A stretch of 64,000 bases of DNA, from contig JABMLP010000004.1 in the NCBI GenBank assembly GCA_013176395.1, forward strand, positions 434,001 through 498,000, given 5' to 3'. The stretch's first letter is position 1. The number at the start of each line of letters is the position of its first letter. Source of the DNA: Venturia oleaginea. Lineage: Eukaryota; Ascomycota; Dothideomycetes; Venturiales; Venturiaceae. The notes below the pieces were generated by a model. The model did no database searches. It had not been told where the DNA came from and was given only the letters and a program-made list of their open reading frames with translations. The position numbers and the translations under genes were made by a program. Positions 36,313 through 46,879 of the stretch are shown in pieces.

Positions 36313-37916
36313 TCCCCCTCTTCTATCGTTTGTTCTTCAGTTCTTTGTGGATATTCTTGTTGCTTGGAGCTTTGGAGATATGGATACCCTGTCTCTTTCT
36401 CATCTAGAGCCAAGTTGTGGGTAACACGTGGGCTCTTGTCGTTCCTTCGTTCATTTATGGATGGATGGGTAGATGGTTTTGACGAAGTTCATGGCCTGAT
36501 ATGGTTTGGCTCTGACTGAATTGGGTGGTAGGTCGGTCGGTCTGGGGGGATTTGTGTCCGTGCGAGATATCTATTCGCGACAAGTGTTGGAAGGAGAGCT
36601 GCCATTTTTGAACCATTCTGCGTCAAAGTTCATTAGACGGACACCACTTGTTTTTCTCTTTGGATATACCCTTGGATCGAGTACCATCTACATACCCATT
36701 GCGTTAGTACATAATGTATTGTTCAAAAGTCACAAAGTAACCATCTCCTTGTCAGCCTCTCCATTCCATTTTCCAGACAGACGAGTGGCCAAAACACCCA
36801 GAAGCCTTCGCATCGCCAACATCTCCTCGAAATCCCAATCCCAATCTCAACCCCAGCTCTTCCTCAAATCTCAGAACAAACAAGCAAACAAACAAACAAA
36901 CAAACAAACAAACAAACAAACAACACAAATTTCAAAATTTCAAAAACTCACATCCTCGAAAAATCAGCAGCAGCACCTCACCAACCTATATCCCCTCATC
37001 CCCTACCTCAACCCCCTATCTTCCGAATCCTTTATCTCCATAAAATATAAAAGAAGAAAGGGTACGTGCATACATTTCTTCCGGCGATGCGTGAGTTTCT
37101 GCTTTTAGACCCTTGCCGAGGCTGGGAAATGGACTTGGTGGCTTCCGGATTGGGATGGACCCCTGTTGATGTTTTGCGCGAGGTCGTTGGAAATGAACGG
37201 GATGCTGTTCTGGACAACAGAAAACCATAGGAGGGGCTTTTTTTGGAGAGCGAAAATGGAAGGTGGGGGATTGTGGTAAGGAGGGAGGTTTCTAGAACAT
37301 GGGTCGCGGCGGCTCGGATTTTTGTCGAATGATTTTGTGGAAAGGGAGATGATTGATTGAGTTTGGGATTGTACGGAGTAAAGGGTGAGGTGTGAGATGA
37401 GGTTGTCATGTACTGTTAAGAAGCGTCGATGGGAAAAGCAATATCTCTTGTGTTTCGGATTTCAGGGTTTTGGCCGCGTGTTTTTGGTAACTAGAGATGG
37501 CGATCTCTCGATTGATCTGTTCGATTGATTGTGAGAAGAAGAGAGTGGGTTGACTTTGATCCAGTGATAAATACTTGATCTTTTCTGTCGAGATTCAGTC
37601 ATGTCCGAGACACAAAGTTGTGTGCAGTACGAAATACGAGACAACAATACTACGCTGAGGGCCTACGACACCTGAGTCTCAGAGTCGAGGTCGTTCGGGG
37701 AAAAACAGGTTGATCGACGCTCGGTAGTCGGAACATAAGGCTGTGATCTAAGCCTGATCAATTGATTTCAGAGACTCAACAACCTAACCAAAACACGATA
37801 TCAAAATAAAAAGATCAAACCCTCGGAAAACTCAACCGAGCCGGAAATATATACACACAACAGATATGTACTACAACAAATACACCAACAACCTTTGTGC
37901 CATAAACAAGACCAAT
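36313..37916. other. Gene-poor stretch upstream of the tRNA-like cluster
   Basis: Frames on either strand are low complexity. A CAAA microsatellite lies at 36876-36923. No conserved gene is supported. Confidence 0.45.
36876..36923 (+). repeat. (CAAA)n microsatellite
   Basis: About ten tandem CAAA units with one early imperfection (CAAGCAAA). Confidence 0.95.
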
Positions 37917-38063
37917 GGCACGACTCAGAATTGAACTGAGAATTGCAATACACACGCACGGGGGTACACGTCGGATTAGCACAACATGAGGTCCTGCACC
38001 AAGTGAAGGAGACACTTTCCAGCGTTTTGAAGCTTGCTGTGTTGGCCATTACACCATCCTATA
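37917..38063 (-). ncRNA. tRNA-like unit, copy 1 (degenerate)
   Basis: Reading the minus strand from 38063, the D-arm-like GTGTAATGGCCAACAC is intact and the 3' end has CTCAGTTCAATTCTGAG followed by TCGTGCC, a perfect five-base T-stem with acceptor sequence. The 5' acceptor strand (TATAGGA) no longer pairs with it. The interior is about 95 nt instead of the usual 22 or so, and includes the CGTGTACCCCCG word shared with copies 2 and 3. No close poly-T follows. It is probably a pseudogene of the same family. Confidence 0.45.
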
Positions 38064-38191
38064 TTCAAAAGCTAATTAGTTGCCAAAAGCCCATAATTAG
38101 TCGGTATCAAGAGACGTTTGGAGCCAAAGAGATAGAGAGAGAAAATCTAGGATGCAAAAAGAGAAGGACAAGAGAGTGAAAAGACTTGATC

Positions 38192-38333
38192 TACACGACT
38201 CAGGATCGCACTTAGACTTGCGGAAGTCCGGGGGTACACGCCGGTGGCTAAGGTCAGATCAAATACCTCGAACCCGCTCCTGTGAGGAATGAACTATTTC
38301 GATCTGCTGTGCTAGCCATTACACTATCGTGCC
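38192..38333 (-). ncRNA. tRNA-like unit, copy 2 (good acceptor and D-arm)
   Basis: The minus strand begins GGCACGATA then GTGTAATGGCTAGCAC, and ends CTAAG-TGCGATC-CTGAG then TCGTGTA. The acceptor strands pair over six of seven positions including one G-U, the D-stem pairs GTG with CAC, and the T-stem pairs four of five. A GCAGA...TCTGA stem could serve as an anticodon stem enclosing about 44 nt, with a further 38 nt before the T-arm that includes CCGGCGTGTACCCCCGG. A TTTT run lies about 10 nt downstream, as for an RNA polymerase III terminator. Box A and B-like sequences are thus in place, but a normal tRNA fold is not. Confidence 0.5.
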
Positions 38334-38441
38334 TCTATTAGTGACAGATCCGAAGCGGTATTCTCAAAGCAGTAAACAAAGGATAGTAGATGTCATCCCA
38401 ATAGATAAACTAAAAAATAAATAGACCAAAAAATATTTATT

Positions 38442-38581
38442 GGCACGACTCAGATTCAAACTGAGAATTGTAGGAGTCCGGGGTACACGCCGGCCAGGAA
38501 CCATCAAGCAGAAATCTGCCCGCCCCTACTACGAGGAGACACTGTCTTGATCTGCCGTGCTAGCCATTACATTACCGTGGC
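38442..38581 (-). ncRNA. tRNA-like unit, copy 3
   Basis: The minus strand begins GCCACGGTA then ATGTAATGGCTAGCAC and ends CTCAG-TTTGAAT-CTGAG then TCGTGCC. The T-stem is perfect; the acceptor pairs at six of seven positions (one G-T, one mismatch). GCAGA at the anticodon-stem position pairs perfectly with a TCTGC 38 nt later. About 42 nt follow before the T-arm, again with GGCGTGTACCCCGG. A run of six T bases lies about 8-14 nt after the end, fitting a polymerase III terminator. Confidence 0.5.
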
Positions 38582-38670
38582 TTTGTTGAGTACCCATCCG
38601 AAGCCATGGCCCGAAAGAGACTGATTAGCAGTTGCTGAATATGAAAAATGATGGGAGGAAGGTCCAAAAA

Positions 38671-38734
38671 AGGCCCCTCTCCTGTAACAAGGACACTTCT
38701 GAATCTGCTGTGTTGGCCATTACACCACCGTGCC
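38671..38734 (-). repeat. tRNA-like unit, copy 4 (5' half only)
   Basis: Only the 5' part remains: GGCACGGTG, GTGTAATGGCCAACAC, GCAGATTCAGAA and the shared GTGTCCTTGTTACAGGAG segment. The T-arm and 3' acceptor are missing. Confidence 0.5.
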
Positions 38735-39285
38735 TTGTTTGGTTGGCGATGCGGGAGCTTTGGGGTGAAGAAGAGAGTGTGATCCTGGAATGCCGGCATG
38801 CGGACAAGAGGCTGAATTAGAATTCATTGGAGATGATGTTTGCTTGTGCGTATCGAAATCTTATATCATTCGATATTGTGACAGACTCTGGAATTGATAA
38901 GCCCTAGCTATTGGTTATCATGTCTTATACCGTACACCAAGATCGATGAGCTCCAGCGATTTGGTTTTAACATCGCCAGAGCAGAATGTTCGTCGACGGG
39001 AACTGAAATGATGTCTTCGGTGCACTCCCAAATTGGCTTCAAGAAAATTGAAAGAGAATTTACCTCAGATGGTTGAAGTGAGTGTGCCCTATCGGAAAAC
39101 GAACGTAAGCTCGGTCTCAGGACGCAGCCCAAGAGAAGCAAAAAAACGCTTGCATATGTCTACACTCTATCGCGCCTCACACTCTATCGAGAAATGTGCC
39201 GTTTTGAAACTGGTATGTGACCCTATACATGCTCCTCCCATATCATATGATGATGCCATTATCCATTTATCGTTTGCGGAGCAGT
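38735..39285. other. 3' flank of QCR7, no gene seen
   Basis: No conserved coding sequence or further complete tRNA-like copy is visible between the cluster and QCR7. Confidence 0.45.
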
Positions 39286-39843
39286 TCACTTCTTCTTGTT
39301 GACGACCATGTTGTCCAAATCCTCACGCTCGGCCAATTCCTTCTCGATTTCCTGGATGAGAGGGCTCAAATATGGGATGTCCTGAGGTTTTGTCAGTGGT
39401 GTGTTTTGTCCGTATGTTCGTGGCGAAGTCCGTACCTCCTCTGGTTTTGTGTGCTCCTCCTTGGGCAGCAATTGATGTGATAACGAGCACTGTTCCAATG
39501 TTAGAAATGGGCCATATTCGTGAGGATTTTCAATGTCAGACCTGGAAAGCTCTTCGCATGCGGAAGACTCGGTCGTATGCTTCCTTTGGTGGGAGACGCT
39601 TGAGGGCCAAAAGAACGACCTCGGACTCTTCGGGGATCAGGTCATCGGCCCTGAAAATGGTCAGCACTATGGCGAAGGTCATATGCGAATGTCCACGGTG
39701 TAATTGACTGCTTTGTCCTGTCCGTACCTCAAACCGAGCGACCTGTATCCGGCGGCATTATTGTACCAATTGGCGATTGGAGTCAACCAAGTCTTGAGCC
39801 ATGGGCGCTTGATGATGAAGTTGACGAGAGAGGGCTGCGACAT
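39286..39843 (-). CDS. QCR7: Cytochrome b-c1 complex subunit 7
   Basis: Small matrix-side subunit of respiratory complex III that contacts cytochrome b early in assembly. Four exons (39843-39728, 39650-39542, 39489-39436, 39381-39286) give 124 residues, the normal length. The start MSQPSLVNFIIKRPWLKTWL leads to ANWYNNAAGYRSLGLR, then across intron 1 ADDLIPEESEVVLLALKRLP, EAYDRVFRMRRAFQ, CSLSHQLLPKEEHTKPEE, and the end LIQEIEKELAEREDLDNMVV. Introns are 77, 52 and 54 bp. It has no cleavable presequence, as usual. It is transcribed divergently from a mitochondrial carrier gene. Confidence 0.96.
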
Positions 39844-40408
39844 TGTGGTGGGGAGAGTGTGCGGGAGAAGATGAAGGAGTAAGTGGTGTCGTCGATGACT
39901 TGGGAGCTTCTTTCGTGAATCTTGGACTTGGCGCTCTTTGCTGACGAGAATTGTACGGGATGGTGCTATTGGACGAAAGAGAGGGGATGGGGAAGCGGCT
40001 AAAATGCGAGTGCTGTGTCAGCATAATGATCGAGCTGTGGAGCTTCGCTATGCCACATGACGATATAGAATGGGCAGTTTAGCCGCCTCTTCCTCATCTA
40101 CTTCCAATCATTCCACTTCCCTTAGCAAGGATTTGGCAGAGCTCCCATTCGGAACTCCTCCTCCCCCAACACCTTGTGTCTATCTTTTGCCCTGCTAATC
40201 CCACCTACCCAACGTCTCCAGCAATCTCACCTACTCTCCCCTCAACCGCTCCTACATTCAACACCCAATGGAGTTCATCAACCGCTAAAGCTACAGCTCA
40301 CCAAGTGCTGCGGGGTCCGACCGCGCACATTGAAGGCCTCTCCTCCACCAGACTCCACTACCCATACTGAATGCTCGCGTCGACCTGAGCAGAGGAGGAG
40401 GGCCTATC
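39844..40408. promoter_or_regulatory. Bidirectional promoter region, QCR7 / mitochondrial carrier
   Basis: The two ATG codons point outward across 565 bp. A pyrimidine-rich run precedes the carrier ATG at about 40080-40270. A shared element for mitochondrial genes is possible but not seen directly. Confidence 0.55.
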
Positions 40409-41666
40409 ATGTCAGGCGAGGGCAAAAATCTCAACGCGAACACGACGAGCGACCCGTCCTCATTTTCACAAAAACCAACCGATTACGTCCCGCTCCTACC
40501 CATACCTTTAAAACCTGTGTCGAATTTGGCCATATACTGTGCAAAGCTTCCGGAACCTACAGTCAACAGTATCTGCGGAGCATTGGGAGGGGTGGCCTCT
40601 GGAATAGTCACTTGTCCCCTCGATGTCATAAAAACAAGATTGCAAGCACAGGGTTCTTTTCGCCGCGGCCCTAACTATGCTGTCGGATCGCCTCTATTGT
40701 ACCGGGGAATGATAGGCACGGCCACGACGATATGGAGAGAAGATGGTGTGCGCGGCATGTACAGAGGTCTAGGGCCAATGCTGCTTGGATACCTTCCAAC
40801 CTGGGCTGTCTACATGTCTGTCTATGATATCTCAAAGGGTTATTATGGTGCGAGGATGGGTATGTCGGATTGCTAAAGTGTCCCAAGCACACCAACTAAC
40901 AACTCAACAAGAAAACGAATGGGTAGCTCGCATTTGGGCATCAGTCACCGCTGGAGCTTGCTCCACCTTCGCAACCAATCCGATCTGGGTGATCAAGACT
41001 AGATTAATGTCGCAAGTAGGAGAGACTGCACCACACGAAGCTCGGACACCATGGCGATACAAGGGGACTTGGGATGCTGCTCGTTCCATGTATCGCGTCG
41101 AAGGAATGAAATCGTTTTACTCCGGACTTGCGCCTGCTCTCCTAGGCCTTACGCACGTGGCTATCCAATTTCCCCTGTACGAATATTTCAAGCAACGATT
41201 CACAGGATTGGGGATGGGGGAGAACACAGCGCAGTCGGATGAAGAGAACCATTGGATAGGCATATTGTCGGCAACATTTCTTTCCAAGATCGCTGCCACA
41301 TCAGCCACGTACCCTCATGAAGTCATACGAACGCGACTCCAGACCCAGCAACGCTCTTTGCCTTCCCACTCAGACGGAGAAATATCGTTCCGTGGAGGCA
41401 TGGGCCACCACCATCATACGCCCGCGCCTGGAGGATCATCATCGGACGGCATGATCAATCTGCCCAAATATCGAGGCATGATCCGGACCATCAAGACCAT
41501 TTTAATCGAGGAGGGATGGAGAGCATTTTACAACGGCATGGGCACAAACATGGTGCGCGCTGTGCCGGCGGCCATGACGACCATGCTTACTTACGAAACG
41601 ATGAAGACGACTATCCATCGTATGCAAGAGGAGGGACGACAACATCTCGGGCGGGAAGAGATCTGA
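40409..41666 (+). CDS. Mitochondrial carrier, probable NAD+ (Yia6/Ndt1-type) transporter
   Basis: Inner-membrane carrier of the SLC25 family with three repeats. Exons 40409-40859 and 40912-41666, joined over a 52-bp intron, give 401 residues. Signatures: GIVTCPLDVIKTRLQAQG in repeat 1, TNPIWVIKTRLMSQ in repeat 2 and TYPHEVIRTRLQTQQ in repeat 3. Repeat-end motifs such as WREDGVRGMYRGLGPMLLG and VEGMKSFYSGLAPALLGLTH are intact. Trp in NPIWVIKTR is a mark of the NAD+, FAD/folate and pyrimidine-nucleotide branch; the overall form resembles yeast Yia6, but substrate is inferred. A His/Gly-rich insert (MGHHHHTPAPGGSSSDG) lies between repeat-3 helices. No damage is seen. Confidence 0.9.
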
Positions 41667-43302
41667 AGCGAAAATTTGGCATGCATCGCCGTGACCGCTA
41701 TCGCAAAAATCTCAGACGCAATGAGATATATCATCTCCACAATGAGCAAAACACCTCCTTTTGAAGAGAGCCGCTGGCGTTGAGCAAGGTGATATCCATC
41801 CGAGCAGGGAGAAGCTGCATTATTTCCATTTCTTTGCACCATCGAATTGATACATATTTGTTCATAGCATGGAGGCGCAGTCATGGGTCGGCTTGCCTGG
41901 CGTTCTAGGTATATGTGGAAGCGACAGGATACATAGTATCCTCACTCGCACATGGTTTAGTTTTCACCTTATGAGCGATTTGGTTTGGGATTGTGGAAAA
42001 GGGAAGTGTATTGTTGAAGAGTTATTAGCGGTCGAGCCATTGCTGAGCGTATGAAGAACACTAAACCAGAATTTGTCAACGGGAGCGGTTTGCTTGTACT
42101 TTGCAGCTTATCGATCTGCTTGCCAGTTTGTGATGCGTCATGGAAACCTGACCTGCTGTCTTCTCGAATTTTTGACGTTGTTGCATTTGTCTACGTCAAT
42201 CGTGCACAACACCAAACACTTGATCATGAAGCGGCGGTTTGTTATACCTACGATAGCTATCTGAGATACTCTGCAATTATCCATCTACCCTGTGATTTTT
42301 CTAGTCGACAATCTGTAGCATTCTTTGACACATCTGTGGTTAGATAGGTTAGATCATTTTCATCCTTGTAGTACTTCATCCAAAAACAGAAAAGGCACGT
42401 TGAGCACTGCGATTCTCAAACCGGCCAAAAAAATCTTCAAGCATCGGAGAGGTGATTCGCAGACTATTGTTTGTCAATTGGAGGTCGGTGGCCATTTCGC
42501 TGTCCACTGGGGGAATGGAAGTATAAATATGGCCACGGCTGAAGCAGCTAGGGTGCATGGCAAGATACCACTAGTAGTTGATTTGCTGAATACATTCTTC
42601 AAAGGCCAATCCCAGTAGAATATGCTATGGTCGTTGCTATGTTTTATGAACTCCACTTGCAGTCTGATAAATGCTTGTGATATTTTATCATAGAATAGTG
42701 GCGTATGCACGCTGAATGTCCCTATCAAAACAATAAGCCATATCCTCTTCTCGGGTTTTGTGCCTGTTCGCAGCCCATGACATCCTCATGGACAAGCTGG
42801 CTTGCTGGACGCCACCTATTCTTTCGGTCTTTAGGTCCATGACCGGGATCGAGGTAGCAGCGCTGATATGGTCGCCAAGAGAGGTTTTGTTTCCCAAAGA
42901 AACCTTAGTACTATCGTGACCTCACGGTCTTGCACGAGAGGAGACTGCAAGAGCCTAACTCAGGAGATAAATGGCGGCTCCGTTTCCACAACTACAACGC
43001 CAAACCACCCTCCTCATCGATCGGTGTTTTTGAGATATCGAAAGTTGTCACATCCTGGTACAGAAGGCACACTTGAGCTATACCGTTCTTACTTCCTTTA
43101 TCACAATAGCTCCTGCTAGAGTACACACATCATATGTAAACATCAGCTCTACGGCTGAACATAGAACAATACAATACACAATGATAGACATCATACATGT
43201 TTACATCACCTTGCAACCCTTACTGCAACAAAAGTAAGTGTTCAGGCTTGATCAGAGCAGAGCTTTCTCGTTGCCTAACCTTACGAAAGTGGGTCTGGTC
43301 CG
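41667..43302. other. Gene-poor stretch
   Basis: No domain-bearing frame is seen between the carrier gene and the DUF3435 relic. An N-terminal part of that relic was searched for here and not found. Confidence 0.4.
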
Positions 43303-44216
43303 ATTATTATTCTTCGTACTCTTTGGGAACGTGCAGCTGAGCTAGGAATCGATGTGCAGACGCGCATCGCATTCCATGCCAATGTCCTCCTTCCGGCGAT
43401 GGGCGGGTTCCGGCCCGGCACGCTTGGAAAAGTCCGCTACACGGGCGTCCTTGTGTCTGTTTTACGAGATCCGATGGACAACACCATTACCATACCCAGA
43501 AACAAGCTCAAGAATTCATTACACGTTAAAAACATGTCGACAAATGTCACAAAGGAGGTGCTATGGAACACAAGTCTAACGAAATCATCGAGTCACTGGA
43601 CACCACTTCGCATTATCCTTGCTTGGTCTGTGGGCACTGCTATCATGGACGTGCCGTCCTGCAAGAACATCTCTACCTCAAACACAAACAAGTCTTCGAG
43701 ACGATGCCCTTTCAGTGTCCTCAACGCATGCGTCAACTCGACAACATAAATGCGTGGATACAACATACAAAGCGCGAACATGAAAGGAGCGAACGCAGCT
43801 AGGCGTGCACTGTTGGCAGCCACAATAAGGGGGCATCAGTGCCCATTGTTACAACAAGCGAGAGAGGATATATGGATCAGATCGAGCAGTCAGATGAAGA
43901 TCTGGTTACGGATATGGGACTGATATATGAAGACCGGCCTGGCGGAGGCGAAGGTGCGATAGGATGTGGAGACGTTGAGAGACCGGAGCCCAGACGCAGT
44001 TCATCCTTCGGCGCAAGTTGCAAGAACAATAAAAGGAAGAAGACTGGAGATGATATGACATCGAGTATTGGGAGCGAACTTCGTCCTCAACGGCTCCGTT
44101 ACTCTATTTCTGATTCAACAGTGGGTACTAAGCCTGAGCTTGTCGACGACGAAATTCCTATAGACCCCGAGCTGATGAAACTGAGTGGTTTGGTTGCCAT
44201 GGAATGTACAGCATGA
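43303..44216 (+). pseudogene. DUF3435/FluG-type tyrosine-recombinase relic with C2H2-like tail
   Basis: The frame from 43303 reads IIILRTLWERAAELGIDVQ then TRIAFHANVLLPAMGGFRPG and VSVLRDPMDN. This resembles the catalytic box I region of fungal DUF3435 proteins, where GGFRPG carries the first catalytic Arg; related proteins include the captain recombinases of Starship elements. After TITIPRNKLKN the frame loses similarity. A second frame from 43563 reads YPCLVCGHCYHGRAVLQEH and FQCPQ...WIQHTKREHER, like the Cys/His fingers at the end of such proteins. A third open stretch (43839-44216) is polar and acidic. The N-terminus and the box II H-x-x-R and Tyr parts are absent. I judge it a truncated, frame-broken relic. 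The family call is from memory of motifs. Confidence 0.55.
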
Positions 44217-46740
44217 AAAGAGAAGATATCTGAAGCCAGATAGAGAACTTGGCCCTGCCATCCTCCGTTCAACACTATTCCAGCCCGTCGCTCTTTAGCC
44301 ATCTTTGTGGTTTTGATAGAAAGACTCAAATCTTGAAACAAGAGGACTGTCATATCTAGGATTGCTCCAGAGGAGACCGATTCTGAGACCTTGTTCGATG
44401 ACCCACTACACAGCCATTCCTAGTACACAGCCATTCCCAGTACACAGTCGTTCCCAGTGTCAAACACCACAGATTTATTCATTTATTCATGGACTGTTCG
44501 AGCCGCCCTTGTGAGTTGAAGCTCCGAAATGAGAATGAGTGTGATGATTTTATTCATCAAATGAATAATATCGAGTATTGACCCAAACGTACACAAAGCC
44601 CTTTTCGCTTGCCTGAGCACAGATACGACTAAGTTACATTCATAACTGACATAGTTCAAGCCGGAGCATAACGTGTATCACGAGAGAAAAGACTATGGGT
44701 GCAAAATATCGAACAAATCATTGTTTATGGTTACGGCCATGTCGACGCTTGGTGCAACGCATAGGGAGCAGTGTGTAAAGTTCGTCACACCGCATAGCTG
44801 CCACAAAGTTGGATTCCATATCTAATGTCACTGAGACATTTGCCTGGTAGGCAGCGTATGGTATTATGCAGTAGGAATACAGAAACAAACATAAATAGCT
44901 GTTCTTCGCCAGCCTGCGAGCGATAGATATCTAGGAGCTAATCTATCGTGTCTACCACCGGGAACGAAGACATCATTCTACCTTCTTCTTGTTCTTCTTT
45001 TCCTTTTTCTTTGACACAAGCTCTGCAGATATTTTCCTGATCGGTAAGGGGTAGTGATTCTCCTTTGTGAACAATTAGCGCTATCTATATGTACCAGATT
45101 TTTCCACGACGTACAAGCAGATGAACGTCGGCGTTGAACTGGGCCAATTCTCCACACCTATCGATCACGGTTTTGCAGTCGTTTTGAGAAGTTCTCATTG
45201 GTTCGATCGCGTTTATGCTTCACGATTTCGGGGTTATTCGTTGGCATACTGGGAGAATCAAGGTAAATTTCACCGTGGACGGCTGACTGGTATATATGGT
45301 GTAGTAGGACATTGGCTAGACGTTGTTGCGGCGCGATAATTCTCCTGTAATAAGAAGACCGTCTTCGTCTCATCACTCACGGACTACAGGTCCCGGAATT
45401 AGCCCCCTTTTGCCTTTGGTGATGGGAAGCGGAAAGTGCTTCCTATACTGAAGTATGCTAAGCTGAGTTAGTCGAATGAGCTTGGTTTGCAGCTGTGGAC
45501 TTGGGAGGTCCAGGTCCCAAAAACTCGAATAACCCTTTGCGAGCAGGTTAAAAGGTCGCGGGCAAGAGGACCCTTTGGGCAACAAAGTTTGGACGAGCAG
45601 TCGCTACCGACACATGCGCCGCAGATGACCTAGTAAGCTGTTAGGGCGCCTAACAACAGATTTATAGTCCATATACGCATCCGCGCTCGTCGAACACGAA
45701 CATCCGGGATTCGACGTCTCCTCCGTCACCAAGAACATTCGAACATAGGCAGCAATGTTCTTGATCGACTGTGAGGTCAACGACCGATCTGCTAGGCTTG
45801 GATTGACCAAACGCGCTGCGCTGTTGGAGATGACATTCAGGCACGTCTTCAGCATCAGGCCCTGTTGGGTCCATCCTCGCACGAGAGGCTTCAGCTGATA
45901 ATTGGAAAGCATGATTCCGAAGAGCTAGTTTCTACCTTACCATGCAGGTCGTCGAATTATGGAGAGAGAGACTACCGCCGATTAGGGCGCAGCTGTAGCG
46001 GTGGACCATACAAAATCCCAGGGCGACATCCAGTGCATAGTTCGCATGAATGCGGCTTGATGATCTGTGGCTGGCCTTATACCTCGAAGGCAGGAGGCAA
46101 CGGACTGGTATTGACGCCGAGCGTGACTCGACCGTGGAGGGCGATACGTGGTATCTTCGGTTGCTTCTCTTTGCTGCAAGTATAGCGTCGTACTCCACCC
46201 GAATATGCCGAATGACTGCCACCAGATGGACTAATCGGAATGTCGTCTTAAATGGGTTCGCCCTGCAAATGTCCCCTTACGTTCGGAACAGGTTGTGTTC
46301 ATTTTTTTGGTGCTGATATTCGTCATTCGCACGAGTTCTAGGGGCATATATAGCAGTTCTCGGAGCGGGCCTGGGGCTGGGGCAGCGTTAGGGCAAGGGC
46401 GGGGCACGGCTGGGGCATCGTTGGGGCACTATCGCATCTCGTTTCTCCTCGCGCATATCTACCTTAACGAAAGGAAATAATCCAAAAGCTAGTATCTTTC
46501 GTTTCTGAAGGCACATGCATAGGCACAAGATATCCACCTAGATAGCAACATTCCTTTTCAATGTCTCAATATCAAGAGCCAGCATTTTGCGTGCTGTGAT
46601 GTTTAGCGATATCGACAGGTTCGGGGTGTCTTACAGCCTATTGTTGGCAGGGGGGCTCATCTACCGGCCTTCTCCTTCTACGTCCTTCCTTCGCCTATTT
46701 CTTCGACCCCAAATTGCGAAGCTGCTTTGGCATATAGGAG
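44217..46740. other. Gene-poor stretch with unassigned protein-like scraps
   Basis: A minus-strand scrap at about 45065-44980 ends in a Lys-rich run (VSKKKEKKNKKK) and a stop and could be the last exon of a lost gene. A minus-strand frame at 45662-45874 has cysteines (EHCCLCSNVLG) but no recognised family. Nothing else is supported. Confidence 0.3.
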
Positions 46741-46879
46741 GAATTCACCAGCAAGACAAAACAACTAAGAGCAAGACGGGAAATGCAGAAAAGAGCAGTA
46801 CGTCTGCAGAAGCTCGCTCGACTGCATAGGCGTATGAGTGAAGTTCCGGAGGAGGAAGTAGACGGTGAGCCCGGCCCAG

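Noticed and set aside
36506..37409. Plus and minus frames of 125-200 codons around the CAAA repeat
   Set aside because: The plus frame is mostly translated repeat and low complexity; the minus one has an ATG but no recognisable domain or codon pattern.
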